Position numbers and translations under genes: made by a program | Assembly (NCBI GenBank): GCA_037893225.1 | Contig: JAZGUH010000696.1 | Location: 124,001 to 188,000 of the forward strand | Length of the DNA: 64,000 nucleotides | Origin: Hippasteria phrygiana | Lineage: Eukaryota; Echinodermata; Asteroidea; Valvatida; Goniasteridae | Reading direction: 5' to 3' | Notes under the pieces: generated by a model | The model's input: only the letters and a program-made list of their open reading frames with translations | The model's database searches: none | What the model was told of the DNA's origin: nothing | In this document: positions 14,001 to 27,711 of the stretch, piece by piece | How positions within the stretch are numbered: the stretch's first letter is position 1 | Layout of the letters: every line of letters begins with the position of its first letter

Positions 14001-17000
14001 TGGTGGAAGGTGAGGGAAGTACTACAAGGCCAACCTGACTCCCCTGACATATGCTTTTTGGGAACAGGCTGGGAACGTCGTGTATTCCCAACAGGTGCAT
14101 TCCAGTGCGAACAGGAAGGTTCAAAAATATCGAGGCACTGATCCTTACAACCAGGACAACATGAGATGTCCTAGATGGCTTTGACATCATCGGCATTGAT
14201 TAATCGATCGATCCATCCACAATTAAAAACCAATACCGCATGTCTCCCCATAGATCGTGGGAAACCTCATCTACTACCACTACATGAATCCTGCCATCGT
14301 CGCCCCCGATGCCTTTGACATCATCGGCATTGATTAATTGATCGATTCATGCACAGTTACTAACCAAAACCGCATGTCTCCCCATAGATCGTGGGAAACC
14401 TCATCTACTACCGCTACATGAATCCTGCCATCGTCGCCCCCGATGCCTTTGACATCATCGGCATTGATTAATTGATCGATTCATGCACAGTTACTAACCA
14501 AAACCGCATGTCTCCCCATAGATCGTGGGAAACCTCATCTACTACCGCTACATGAATCCTGCCATCGTCGCCCCCGATGCCTTTGACATCATCGACATCG
14601 GAGTAGAGAAGGGAATGAGCAATGAACAGAGAAGAAATCTAGGATCCATCACTAAGGTCCTGCAGGCTGTGGCATCTGGAAAAGAAGTAGGAATTAAAAC
14701 AAAAAAATAACTCAGTATTTTTTGTTATTATAACTCGGTTTGAAATTAAAAATAAATATTATAGCAAATTGTTTTTGCAAAATTGTTAGTCTTTGTAATT
14801 TGACATTTGGGGGGGGGGGGGGGGGGGGGTGTGGGATTTAGATATGATTTTGCTTTTGCATGTTGAAATAGACAAAATATGAGACTGAGCTAGTTTGTAG
14901 AGATGAGAGAACATGTAAACAATTTGGAGTTGTGAAATGTTGAAAAGAAACATAAATTAATATTTGATTTCGTGAAAAGTAGAAAAGAGTCTTTATCAGG
15001 CTGAAAGCATCAAAGCTTGTCGTAAATTTTCAGAACTCCAAAGAGTTTTAATATTGTGATAACCGGAGTTGATTGGAATTAGGACTGGAGGGCTTGTGAT
15101 GGACTTGGGGTGGACTTGGGGTGGACTTGGGGTGGACTTGGGGTGGACTTGGGGTGGACTTGGGGTGGACTTGGGGTGGACTTGGGGTGGACTTGGGGTG
15201 GACTTGGGGTGGACTTGGGATGGACTTGGGGTGGACTTGGGATGGACTTGGGATGGACTTGGGATGGACTTGGGATGGACTTGGGATGGACTTGGGATGG
15301 ACTTGGGATGGACTTGGGATGGACTTGGGATGGACTTGGGATGGACTTGGGATGGACTTGGGATGGACTTGGGATGGACTTGGGATGGACTTGGGATGGA
15401 CTTGGGATGGACTTGGGATGGACTTGGGATGGACTTGGGATGGACTTGGGATGGACTTGGGATGGACTTGGGATGGACTTGGGATGGACTTGGGATGGAC
15501 TTGGGATGGACTTGGGATGGACTTGGGGGGACTCGTGATGGACTCTAATACATCTCTGGTGATAACATACTTCTGCTGTGCTTTATGGTGTTGTTTTTTA
15601 ATTTGCATTTGTAGACTTATTGCATGGCTCCCTGTTGAGGAATTTGTTTGAATTCAGTTTTGTAATGCAGTTAAATGCTTCCAATTGAGCAGTTTACAAA
15701 CTGAAAAGATTGTCCTTAAATGCGCCCCCCCCCCCCCCCCCCCCCCCAGATGCTATTGCCCTGAATCCATCAAAATCAAATAAAACCAGAAGTTAGATTT
15801 TCGTAAATTTGCATTTTATTTTTTTCCTGTGTTGGTGATCGGTTATGTTTGGCCGCCTTGAAACTATCCATAAAATTCAATGATAGTGCCACACAGAAGA
15901 CTAAAAGAACTACACCCTTAACCTCCCCCCTCCCCACTGCAATCAGCATCCCCCTCACCCTAGTCACTAGGAGCCACTAGTTTGAAGTTTTCAGCTTGGA
16001 GTGTGTTGACTGTGTGGTTACTTTGTTTCCTGTTACTTTGCGGCGTTGTAGTTTGGCGGTGAGAGTGCCCATCTGTCCTCCCTCAATGGCTTTGTCTTGG
16101 AAGCCTTTGGACGATTCAAGTAAGCAGTCTTGGTCAAGTGCTTTTGCTGTGGTGTTTTTCCCGTTTAATTTTTAAAAATTAATTTGCATAAAAAACAAAT
16201 TCATTTTTTAGCCATTGAGTAATAATAATTTCTTCACCCAATATGATAAGTTACCAAATAAGGGGAACGAACATCAATCTTAGAAAGAAAAAAAAAGCTT
16301 GAATTAACTAATTTAGTTGGTAAAAAAACATATTTCTGGAAAATGACTAGTTTCAAAATCTGGCTTGAGTGTTTACCAGATTTTAGTCGCTGGTTCCAAG
16401 GACCTTCTATCCCCAAGCTGTCCAATTGACCTATCGCTGTTCATAAGCGCTAGCCAGTCAGCATCTGTTGAATATCATGTGACATTCTAAATCTTCAACA
16501 AACCAGAAACTTCCCAGAGTCAGCGTGTTTTGTTCGTAGAAATGCAATATGCAAACGTACGTCAAACACATGTTTTTCAACTATAGGAAAAATGTGGTCT
16601 GTACGTTCATCATGTACGTAAACACAAGAAAAGTTGTCTTAGAAAAATCCAAGACAACTCCAGTCACAGATACATACAGCAAATGCTTTGTGACCGTGTG
16701 TGTGTATATGTAGTGCACAGTTATATGCTATAACGTGAGCGATTTTGTCAAAAAACTCGCAAACGGCAATAGGTCAGTTGACATTTATAAATCACTCGGC
16801 CCCTATTTTCTTTCAATGCTCAACGTATTTTGTCAGCATACCCTTGTTATTCTGTAAGGGATATACATGATCCATAGACAACCATTTGTTTCTCTTGGAT
16901 GGAAAGAGAAGTCGCAGCTCCAAGCCCCATGATCCCGAGCTGGGTGATTGCAGTAAAATGTCTTGCTCGAGGACACAAGCACTATGATTCCCTGTGTTCA

Positions 17001-20000
17001 GACCCACTTTTGAACACCGTCAAAGTATTTGTATTGCCTAGTTTCTGGCCATCTCGAATGTCTGTCATCTCATTTGTTCCACCCTTGAATTGAGAGTATT
17101 TCAGTATTATATTTTTCATTCCCTTGAAGGGATTTCTTGCTGAAGGTGTGCGACGTACCCGAGCCAGAGGAGCGGTTTAATATTGACGAATACGCGGACT
17201 TTGTCAACCCCACCAAGCCCATCGTGTACATGTCGGTCAAAGAGATCATCGATACGCATGCTGTAAGTGCTCCGTTTTACAATGGCCAGGCGCTGTTTGG
17301 TCGGGGTTCTCCAAAACCAGATAGTGCCCTCCTATTTGATTTTGCCCACCATATCTCAAGAAGGCTGGTAGGATTTCAATGACATGAATTCATGTAGGAT
17401 AGCATTCTTCAGTCTTATAAACTCTGTGTTTTCGTTTTTAGCAATTCAAGGGACAAATTGGGAAATTTTGATGTAAATCGGGCAAATGTGTTAAGTTGGT
17501 CTTACCAATGGTGGAAGTTATCACGCCTTTGTCTATGGGCTCCGTGCGCCACCAAAAGAGGGCGCTGTCCACATAGCAACCGCACTTTCATGGGAGTACG
17601 TCGCTGGTATTACACACCGCGCTCCTCGTTCATTTGATACTTGTATACCAGTGGGATTGCTTTGTCTGTTTGCCGACTCTCGATAATTGCTTTTTCAATA
17701 AGAATATCATAGCGGGAACCAGACACTTAAATTGAAGTCAGGTAAGATGGCGTCGATATTGACCCCCCAACTCGCCTCTTCTTTCCGCTAAGGGGGTAGT
17801 TGTGCACAGAGCCCATAGTTCTGAAAATTGGGATAATTTCCTTGCATCCATTGATGGTTTATCTTCTGTTTAGATCTTGACCCAGGAAAACCATAAGAGT
17901 GATAGGGCTGGCAACCTAAAATGTGGCCAACCCCACAACCTCTGTTGTAGCCCTTTACCTAGAGTGGCTTTTAGCCTTGTATTGGGCGACTTCCATTGTG
18001 GCATCTCATAGCATCGTACACACAAAAAATACAAATTGTGTTTGTTCAAAGTATATGGTATATAAAGCATACGGTACTGATTTACTAAATAATATGACCT
18101 TGTAGCACAAAATGAACGGAAAGTTGCACTATAGCTTTCTGAGTTACAAGCAGAAACAAAAAAATTCAATGAAAAGTCAATTTTGGGATTTTAATATTTT
18201 TTACATTTGAAAAGCACTATTCTATCATATGCCAAGTTTTAAAAATATTTTGGGGACGGTTTCTATTTTGAACTAAGCTCATGATGTGCATGCATGTAGG
18301 TCATAAACGTAGAAGTTTATTTTCTCAAAACAAGGGGTCAAGACTTCAAAGGTTTTAGCATGGCTTAGGAACGAGGTATAAGGAGACACAATACATCAGA
18401 ATGAAAGCTTAGTGCATTTACTTTTAGGAAATACCCTGATCTCGGTTTTCCTTCTTTCAACCTGTTTGATGGATCCAAGTTGTGCACGTGGCACTCTCAA
18501 TAAAGAACAGTCTCTCATCGCACACAATCTATTTCTAGATTTATATACCATTGGAAAGAACATATCATAAGCTTTAAAATGATGAAAGAATTATTAAAAA
18601 ATTGATGACAATTTTAGTTATATTAGATGATCCAGCACTATTGTAGAAATCAAGTGATAAATAAAGTCTGTCTTTCATTTCCGCACCGCTGAACACCTCA
18701 CGATTAGGGGGTAGCCTTGGTATCTCCTAAAAGTGTCTCTCATTGGTTTATTTGTGGAAATATCGGTCAGATTGGCCAATCAATGAAGAGTTTAGATCAC
18801 AAGCTTTAAATTGATACCAAGTTTGTTATGATTGCATTCGAAATCTAGATGTACACGAATCGAAAAATAACGAACCTTATAAAGAAAAACTAAACACAAA
18901 TTCCGGTGATTATCAGTGAGTAACCTTACTAAAATCTTCTTTTTTTTACATTTTATTGTGCTAAAATTTAAAAAAATTAAAACACAGTATGATTTTATTT
19001 TACATAAACTAGCATTTTAAGTAATAAAACGAAAATGTTGACCCGCAATAGATTTTTGCCTGTAGCTTAAAACGGAGGAATGCGACTTCCGACTGGTCCC
19101 TTGTAAGAACGGCACATACTGTACTGATCATGATTGGCCAAAATGAACTTTGCTATTTCTACTTTCAGTTGTTGTTGGAGCACCTTGAATCCCTAGCCTT
19201 AGAAGCAGGCGACCCATTACATGAACTCCTGGAGGATTTGGGTGAAGTGCCATCACCAGAAGACATCTTAGGTAAGGAGAAACTACAATAAACATAGAGC
19301 AGGGTTCCCACGGGTCATGGAAAGTCATGGAAAATCCTGGGAAAAAAAGTTGTCCTGGAAAGTCATGGAAAAGTCATGGAAAATTGGGGAAAATAGAAAA
19401 GTCATGGAAGAGTCAAGGAAATTAAGTGTACATGGTGTATCTTTTTTTTTATTAAAGTGGGTGGATCGGATGGCTGTAAGGGGAGTAGGAGGCCATTATT
19501 AATTAATTAACTTATTTTCAAAAGCTAACAAATGGTTAGCTCAACATCAGCAGTTCATCAGTAACATAATAACAAACAACTTTTCTCTGCAAAATGGTGT
19601 TAAATGTCATATTTTAGTCCTGGAAAGTCCTGGAAAAGTCATGGAATTTGGTTTTCAGATTTCTGTGTGAATCCTGATAGAGTCAATAGAGGAATCCCAC
19701 AACAACGAGTTTAGCGCCGATCTAAAACGAGGATCTCAATGTCACATTAAACAACTTTTTGCTGATCGTTCGCCTGCGCTGCCTTTTATGGCCTGATTAA
19801 TTCATGCATGAATGAATGTGCTGACAAGCGTTGTTTTGTTTGCCACTGAAATTCTCGCTTTCAACCCGGAAGTGCGCAGAAGGGGCTAATGTGAAATTCA
19901 TCTATGCTGGCAAGTTACCTAGAGATGGTATTGGTGAACGAATATTGGTGAACGAATCGGGGCACTATAAAAATGCCTTTTTTGGGGGTACAGACAGCAG

Positions 20001-23000
20001 TGATGGCACGTTTAATGAAGATTTTCATATTTAGTAACATGATTTGAGTTTTAAAATGTAATTCGTCACGTGTTCTTGCAAAGTCAGATGGAACTGGGTG
20101 GGAGTCGAGAATTGAGGGATCAGTAGATTCTGAGAGTAGTAACTTCTGTTTATAATGCCGTTTGTTTTATTTTGCATTATTTTAGGGTAATGAATGTATT
20201 AATATTGAGTTTTTTGCACTTTTCTCAGTCACAGCCTATGCCCAGTTAAGTCTGATTTTGCAAGAACATGTCCCATTTTTATATTAAAGTAAGATTTAAA
20301 CTTACTTCAATAATCATGAATTCAGTTTTGTTTGTACCCCAAAGTTACAGTGCAAAGGAATTAAATTTAAAAAAAAATTATACTTTATCCATCAAAGATG
20401 ACAAATGCTTTTGACGTGTTGCAGTTTAGGATTTTTTATGTGACTTTCCGCATGTTTTGTGGTTCTATAGATTGTCACTCAGCATTTTCGTTCCAGGGGC
20501 CACTTTCATCGACTTGCTAAGCACAAAAATTTACTTAGCACAAACAAGTCTTGCTTAACAAAAATGGTTTACCAGCCAGAACTCCATGTGATGTTCATGC
20601 TTGGCTAACAACGGCTGAATACCAGTCACAAGCAATATACGTTACATAAGTTAGTTGGTAACTCCGTTTTCATCGTGAAGTATTAACGTGCGGACCTTTA
20701 CAAACAGTCTGAACATCAATTTCCGAGATTTAATTTTTGTGATTGGCTTTCTTTAACGGTAACTTGTGTTGTTTTTTTCAATCGGGTACCCGATTCCCAA
20801 TCTACCCATAATGCACACCCCTAGTCACAAACGCACTTATTCCAATCTTTCCAATTTGCATTTTTGTCTGTGAATGACCGTACGTGTCTGTCGGTCTGTC
20901 CCGTATGTGACAGGTGTGTATGTTGGACCCAAGCTGACCAGCAAGTACCAACAGGCCTTTAGCCTGTTCACTAGAGGTAGTGTGCTGCATGGTATGATGT
21001 GAATGCTGTATGCATGATGCCTGCAAGAATGGGGAGGAGTCAGTGGGCGGGGTCAAATGTGTAGCATTGTGGTCCTTATGTCACTGTATTATTATACCAC
21101 AGGAGAGCACTAAACTTGCCATATTGAGTGAAGCCTGCTGGGGGAATCCTTGTTTGTGTAGAAACCAAAGGAAATTTATCTCTAAATTTAGTATGCCTTC
21201 AGTACCTCTGTTTGCATATCTGCATTTGTACTGATTTTCATGCCGTTAATTATAACCCCTTGGTCCTGGGTGTTACAATGGGGCGCCGGGGTGCCATGCC
21301 GGCTTGTGGAGCCAAATATAATGTACACAATCCAACAATGGATTGAGAATGCAGAGAATGCGTGTATAGACGTCATCCGGCCAGGTGGTAATTTTCTATA
21401 GATGTCTATAGACGTCATTTGGCTTCAAGGGGTTAAAGAACACACTGTTGTTGATCTCAACGGTGGTCAGAGTTGAGCGAGCTAAACGCACCAACTAAAT
21501 GCGGATTCATACATTGTATGCAACTATTTAAGTTCTGGTTGTTTACCGACACACGCAGAAGATGCATGCAGAACGGCCAAGCAGTCACGTTTTCAAATTC
21601 AAATGGTTATTCAGTCAGGCACACAAGATGCACAAACTCCAATAATAACCACACCTAAGACGCCTTCAGAATAAGAAGTTTAGCTCTCTTGTGATGTAAT
21701 ATAGCTTGTATGCATTATACAGGGATCTTATCACATCTATTTTGCAAGCAACAAGATTGATACATTTTTCATGAATTTATTTTGGCTTGATACATTTTTC
21801 ATGAATTTATTTTGGCTTGATTACAAAGTTTCTCATTTCTTGCACATTTCTCTCACATGTGAAATCAAATTTGGGGAGAAAAAGTCTGGTGCAATTTTGG
21901 AATTGAAACAAAAATATCTTGACATCATTTTGCCTCTTGGCATGCGGTTGCATGACCCCTGAACTCATCAAGATTGAAAAATTGGTTCCCACCTCACTGG
22001 TCAGAAGTTTATTGAATAAAAAAGTTTGTTTCAAGAATATCGACATGATAGTGCATAATGACGGTGCATCAACTTGGCTCATATCACAAGTGACCAGTGG
22101 TTTATTAATAATGGTTTGTCGGTTACCATCTTACAGGCGAGATACCGGGTGAGCCAGGAGAGACTCAGTTTGATGCACTCATTGCCAGTATGGCCAAGAC
22201 GGAGATATCACTGACGCTGACCAACAAGTTTGAGCTTCAAGAGGATGATGATAGTGACAAGAAACGGCTCTTCATCAAGTGAGCAAATCTTGGCTGCTTT
22301 AAGTGTAGTCTTCTTTTGAAATTATTGGGGTGATTCGCAGTAGTGCATCATTAATGTAAAGGCTATTATACGCAGTGCGTGTTCGAATAGGTGGACAGGT
22401 CTGGACTTGTCGACCTCTTTATATGCACAGTAAGTACAATGGTCTATCCATGATAATTTGAGAAAAGGTCAAAGATAAGCTAAACTGCCGACTTTATTTT
22501 ATTCTTCACATATTATAAACCAATTTTTCATTTTTTTATATTAAGCTGATATGAATTAGAGTTTGTTTGACTGGTTGATCTTACTTGTCTTTTTGTGTTC
22601 TGTCGTCTTTTGCACAATTTCCAACCTTTTTTTTTTCAGGACCAAGCGATTGCTTGTTGATGTGATTCGCTGCCAGTCAGGGGATGATGTCACTCAGATC
22701 CTGAAAACACCAGCAACCGAGGAGCAGGTAAGACACGTTGATTGGTTCCTGGATAATTGTTTAACCTTAACCTCTTCTATCCAGCTGCACCTGATTGGGG
22801 GGCGGGAGGAGGAGGGGAGGGCTGGTATGCTAAGAATGGACTGTGCAGCCAAGTGTAAATGCAAACAATAGGCACCACACTGAATAGAATGGCCCTATGC
22901 ATCGCACTTGGAGCCTCCCTGTTCGTGTGAATGAAAGCTTTGTTTGAAAAAGTTCCATCTATTCATTACACTCCCATTCAAGAACAATATAGTTAAAACA

Positions 23001-26000
23001 TGAATGGATTGAGTACGCATAGGAATGCGCGTATAGACAACAACCAGCCAGGTGGTCTTTTTCAAACTCTGGCTACGGCCGTCGTCTGTATTCAAGAGGG
23101 TTTAACAAGTTTGTTTGGCCCTCATCCCATAATATCGGAAATCCCTTGTACACTTATTTAGCCTTCCAAACAACATATGGAAACCCTCTCCTGATATCAC
23201 TCGTCCTCCCCAAATTAAAAAAACTTATAAAAAGAAATAGAAATATATAATTATATGATATAGTTTAGAATAGAAAAAAGCCACTGAGATAGACTCTGCT
23301 GGTATCAAAATGTCAGACCCTCTGAAATGTTACCATTATTTATAGTAAGCAAAATAAGATGAAGTAAATTAAAGAATATAAAACAGATTTGTTTTTTTAA
23401 TGTGCATATAAAAACTAAGAACTAAAATAACATAATTACCTAGTCGGTTTTTATTGTGGTTTGTTAATTAAAAACACTAAGTTAAAAAGTTAGAAAAAAA
23501 ATATGTGAAAACCAGAAAAATTGGCTCGTCAATAGCATTCATGTTCATTATTAAATATTTTGTCTGGGACACCTTGCACTCAAAGTTCGTATATATACAT
23601 TTCATGTTGCTTACAAGTTATCTTGATTGTCTGCTAGGAGGAGCAACATTCTGCCTTACTGCAGCAAAGAACGAAACAAGATGAGAAGGCAGACAGTAGC
23701 CAGAAACTAACCAGATATACATCAGCCATGGATGACAGCAAGTAGGTTCCTTATGTTAGCAACAAACTTTGAGTCCCAAGTCATAAGACGGGAAGGTCAA
23801 GTTTGAGTCACGAGATATTATATACAATTTTGTGAGAAACATTTCCGTTAAAAGTCATTTTTGCCCTTCCCGAAATGGAGTTAACCCTTTTCTTACCAAG
23901 GTCGAGTTTACCCGCCAGGACAAAGCACCATTGTTTAGGGCAGTCCCGAATATAGCGAATATTCGATCATAACCGAATATTCGAAAAGCTTTTTGCCGGT
24001 TCGAATATTTGAAAAAAATATATATATGCACTTACAGATACGACTCTGATGCTATTTTATTAGAAAAGTTACAGTTCTTATCAGTGTCAAATGCTGCATT
24101 TTATTGCGAACAGAGGTTTATTGTTCCCGACCGTAAAACCCTTGACATTTCTAAAATAATTATTGCAAAAACTCGGGCTGGAGTTTGGTTTCTTGTTATC
24201 AGAACGTTATACATACTCATAATGATCTTGATACAATGCAAAAAATGTCCATCGGGCGGTCTATAATATCGATCACCGCATGTAAAACACCGGCGTGCTT
24301 TGCGTGCAACTTTTTATCGGCGCGGCATGCAGTTGCAGCTGACGCCTGAAAGACTTGATCGGCGAGTATCGAATATTCGGTCAAGCCCAGTCTCGCATAA
24401 TCGAATACTAAATTATTTGAAAATGAACAGCCCTACCATTGTTGCCAACCAATGTTGAGTTTACTCGACAAGGAAAGCACACACAAAGCAGCCAAACAAC
24501 AGATATATGCTCACCATGTTTCAATCAACTCTAGTGTTTGTGTTTTTTGCTGTCCGTACTTCATCCTCACACCACCGGAAAGAGCTTTTTCAGATCTTTC
24601 TCAAATGTATTTGTCACCATTACAATATCTTGAGAAAACTGTATCCGAAGTTTTTTTCCCAAACTCTTTTGTGTGGAGTGCCATTTGTGTGTGTGGCAAA
24701 CAAGTTTCCTGTTTGGGCCAGAAGAGAAAACAGCCGTAACTTTGCTATTTTAGCAGATACGACTTTCATTTTTACACCATGTGAAAGAGTAATTGTCATG
24801 GAACAATCTTTACACACATTGGCTACGTTCAGACATCGTTTTAGTTAAAACAGTAAAAGTTAAAACAGTTGCTCACCATGGGTGGCCGGTCGTAAAATTA
24901 AAACGCACCGAGCGTTCAAACATCGTTTTAAGTGTAGCGAGTTCAACTTGAAGTGGATTTATCTCCGTTTTGAGGTCACGTAGAACTTCCGCTCATTTAC
25001 ATAAAGCGCACGCTAGTTCGTGCGTTCATCATAAAATTGTCTGAGATGCGTACACGACATGCATTTATATGGGAGTTTTGTAGAAACTTGAGCAAGCTAT
25101 TTCTCATCTTGGGAATTCCCTTGTGGTTGAGCACGTGCTGACTGAAAGACCGTACCGTCATTTGATTGGCAAGTTCTTCTCATTTTCCAGTTCCCACGAC
25201 CCCTTCACGTGATATTTTGAGCGAAGTCGTGAACAGGGCTACTGCATTATGCATGCTCACATGTTGGCAACGGGCGTGGTTTGAATTACATTATCTTTTA
25301 ATGTTCAGACAGGTGGATCGGCAAAAGATCAGAAAAATTACAGGAAAATATTAAAAATATTCCTGTAAATTTTGTTGTTATGAATTTTGCAATGTTCCAA
25401 CTTTTAAGCTATACCCCTGTTCTTCGAATAGTTAGAGCGGTAGCGTCACGACACCAAACGGTTTCAGGACTTGTATGCGCATGCGTAGTAGCCAACCCTC
25501 TTTTTATGAATGACCTGGTACTTCGCAGGCAATTGGGAATGCAGTGGTAATTTTGTTTACCAGTGATCACAGCAGCGATTACGTGACTTGTCAAATATGG
25601 AAAGCACGTCCTGTAGGACCAATCCAAAAACGATTATTAAGCTGCAAAATGTTGATCTTACACACAAACAAAATACACGAATGGAACTAAGAAAAAAAAA
25701 CCACATATTTAGCGACTATTTCGATGGAAATACTAGGTTTTTTCAGCGTACCCTCATTAGTGTTTTCAACTGTTTTTCTGTTGATGATAGCGCCGCAAAG
25801 GCGAGGTCTGATTTTCATTTTGAAAGTTTTTTCGTGGGGAAAAATTAAATGTCAAACATTATTTGTTTATTTTTGGCCCACAATTACATGCATTACTGTC
25901 AACAACATGGCGCTGTCACGAGAGATTCTTGTTCGAATAATTATCGCGATTCAGCAAATGGTCGCTTCCCAAAACCATGGTGCAATGGTGAACAGTTTAG

Positions 26001-27653
26001 AAAAAACAATCAACAACCGCCTTAAAAAATGCAAAGATAGACTACGCTAGCGCTACGTATTTTGGCGTGTCATGTGCATGCTGTATATAGGACATGCACT
26101 GACAACCGTGATTGTTTACACAGCAAAAGGCGCGCCACAAAAGGTGTTATGTAACACCAGGTCAACTGCGCTGGCTAAAACAGGAAGCGTTTTAGCTAAA
26201 ACCGTTCAGACATCGTTTTAAAAGATAAAACTGTTCTAGTTTTAGCTAAACCCTTCCTCCGAGGTGTTTTAAATCACCGTTTTAGCGGCGAGATAAAACC
26301 GATTCGGTGCAACTGTAAAAGCATTTTTTAACTATAACTTTTAACCAAATCGAGTTCAACTAGTAGCCATTTTCCTTCTCAGTCAATTCTTGATGGTGAA
26401 ATCTGTAGTTGAAAATACAACCATCCAACAAGCAGTCAGCTGCTTTTTCTGCGTATTAGTGGTTTTATGCTTGACTAAACAAAGAACATGGTACTGGGGG
26501 AAGATAAGCCAATAAACAATGTGGTAAGTAAAGGGTCCCAGTAATGTTAAATTCAGTGTAAGAAAATAATTTGTGCATGAAAGGGTTAAAGCGCTACCTT
26601 CAATATTTATCTGTATCCAGCAGACTAACATGACTATTAACAACTTTATTCCATTTCCTGTCATTATTTTTGTTCTTTTTTGTTAATTTGCAGGTTGCCG
26701 TTACAATCAAAGAAGGAGAAGATCCAGCGTAACCTAGGCGTCCTTGAGAAAGCTGGCAAGGTAGAAAGTGAGAACCACTACCAGATTATGGTCAACGCAA
26801 TAGCACAGGTAAACAGGCCAATATCCAAATATTTATTCTTGTGGTTTTTTTTTTTTTTTTTTTTTTTTTTCTCTGGTTAAAAACTTAGGATACCTCAAAA
26901 TTGTTTATGTCACCGTATCTCAAAAACCTGAAGAAATCCGTGGGAAGAAAAGGATGACGGGTGAGATTTCTCCAGATTTTTTTCTGATTTCAGGATTTTT
27001 GGTGAGACGTCTGCCAGATTTCCGGAAGATTCTTTGGTCCTTAAATCGTTTTTATCATTCCAAAAATGAAGTCTGCATCCTTTTCATTCTAATGACCCTT
27101 TTTTTTGCAATTTTGAACCATATCTTTTGGTGGAAAATGCAGTTTTCTGATGCATTTTTCAGTATTAACGCCATACAAATTAAATGCCTCTGAATGTTTT
27201 CTGGATTTTTCCTTTTCCTCAAATCTCACCTCTGGGATGAAGAATGCTCAGTGTTATAGGTGGGAGGAAAAAAACAGAATGATGGTTTGAGGAAAAACTC
27301 GGGTCAGGCAGGGACTGAATACTGAATCCACAAGGCCCCAGATCGGATTGAAACCCCGAGTCAGAGATAACAAGTCAACCTGAATGCAAACAATAGGAAC
27401 CACAATGAATCGAGTGTTCATAGTTACCGCACATGAAGCCCCCTCCCCTTTAGTGTGACAGACGTAAGAGAGACAGACGTAACCCCATACTGAGGTTTGG
27501 GAGCTGGCTTGGGACCCTCGTCTGTTATTAAAAAAAAAAAAAGTGATTTGTCATTAATTTCTTGGTTGTATCTTTATCTGTTTATTTAATGGTGTATTAT
27601 TTCTGTTATGCGCTTTTGATCATTTTAAAATGGAATTAGCGCAATAAATATTT

Positions 27654-27711
<58 letters not shown>

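Noticed and set aside
15048..15651. Long ORFs of 142-186 codons on both strands
   Set aside because: They are by-products of the 11-bp minisatellite, whose period is not a multiple of three, so every frame stays open with a repeating peptide. No start context or conserved sequence.
25588..26050. 86- and 108-codon ORFs inside the 1.5-kb element
   Set aside because: No transposase signature (no DDE/D pattern with proper spacing, no zinc finger) and no recognisable similarity. Kept only as element interior.
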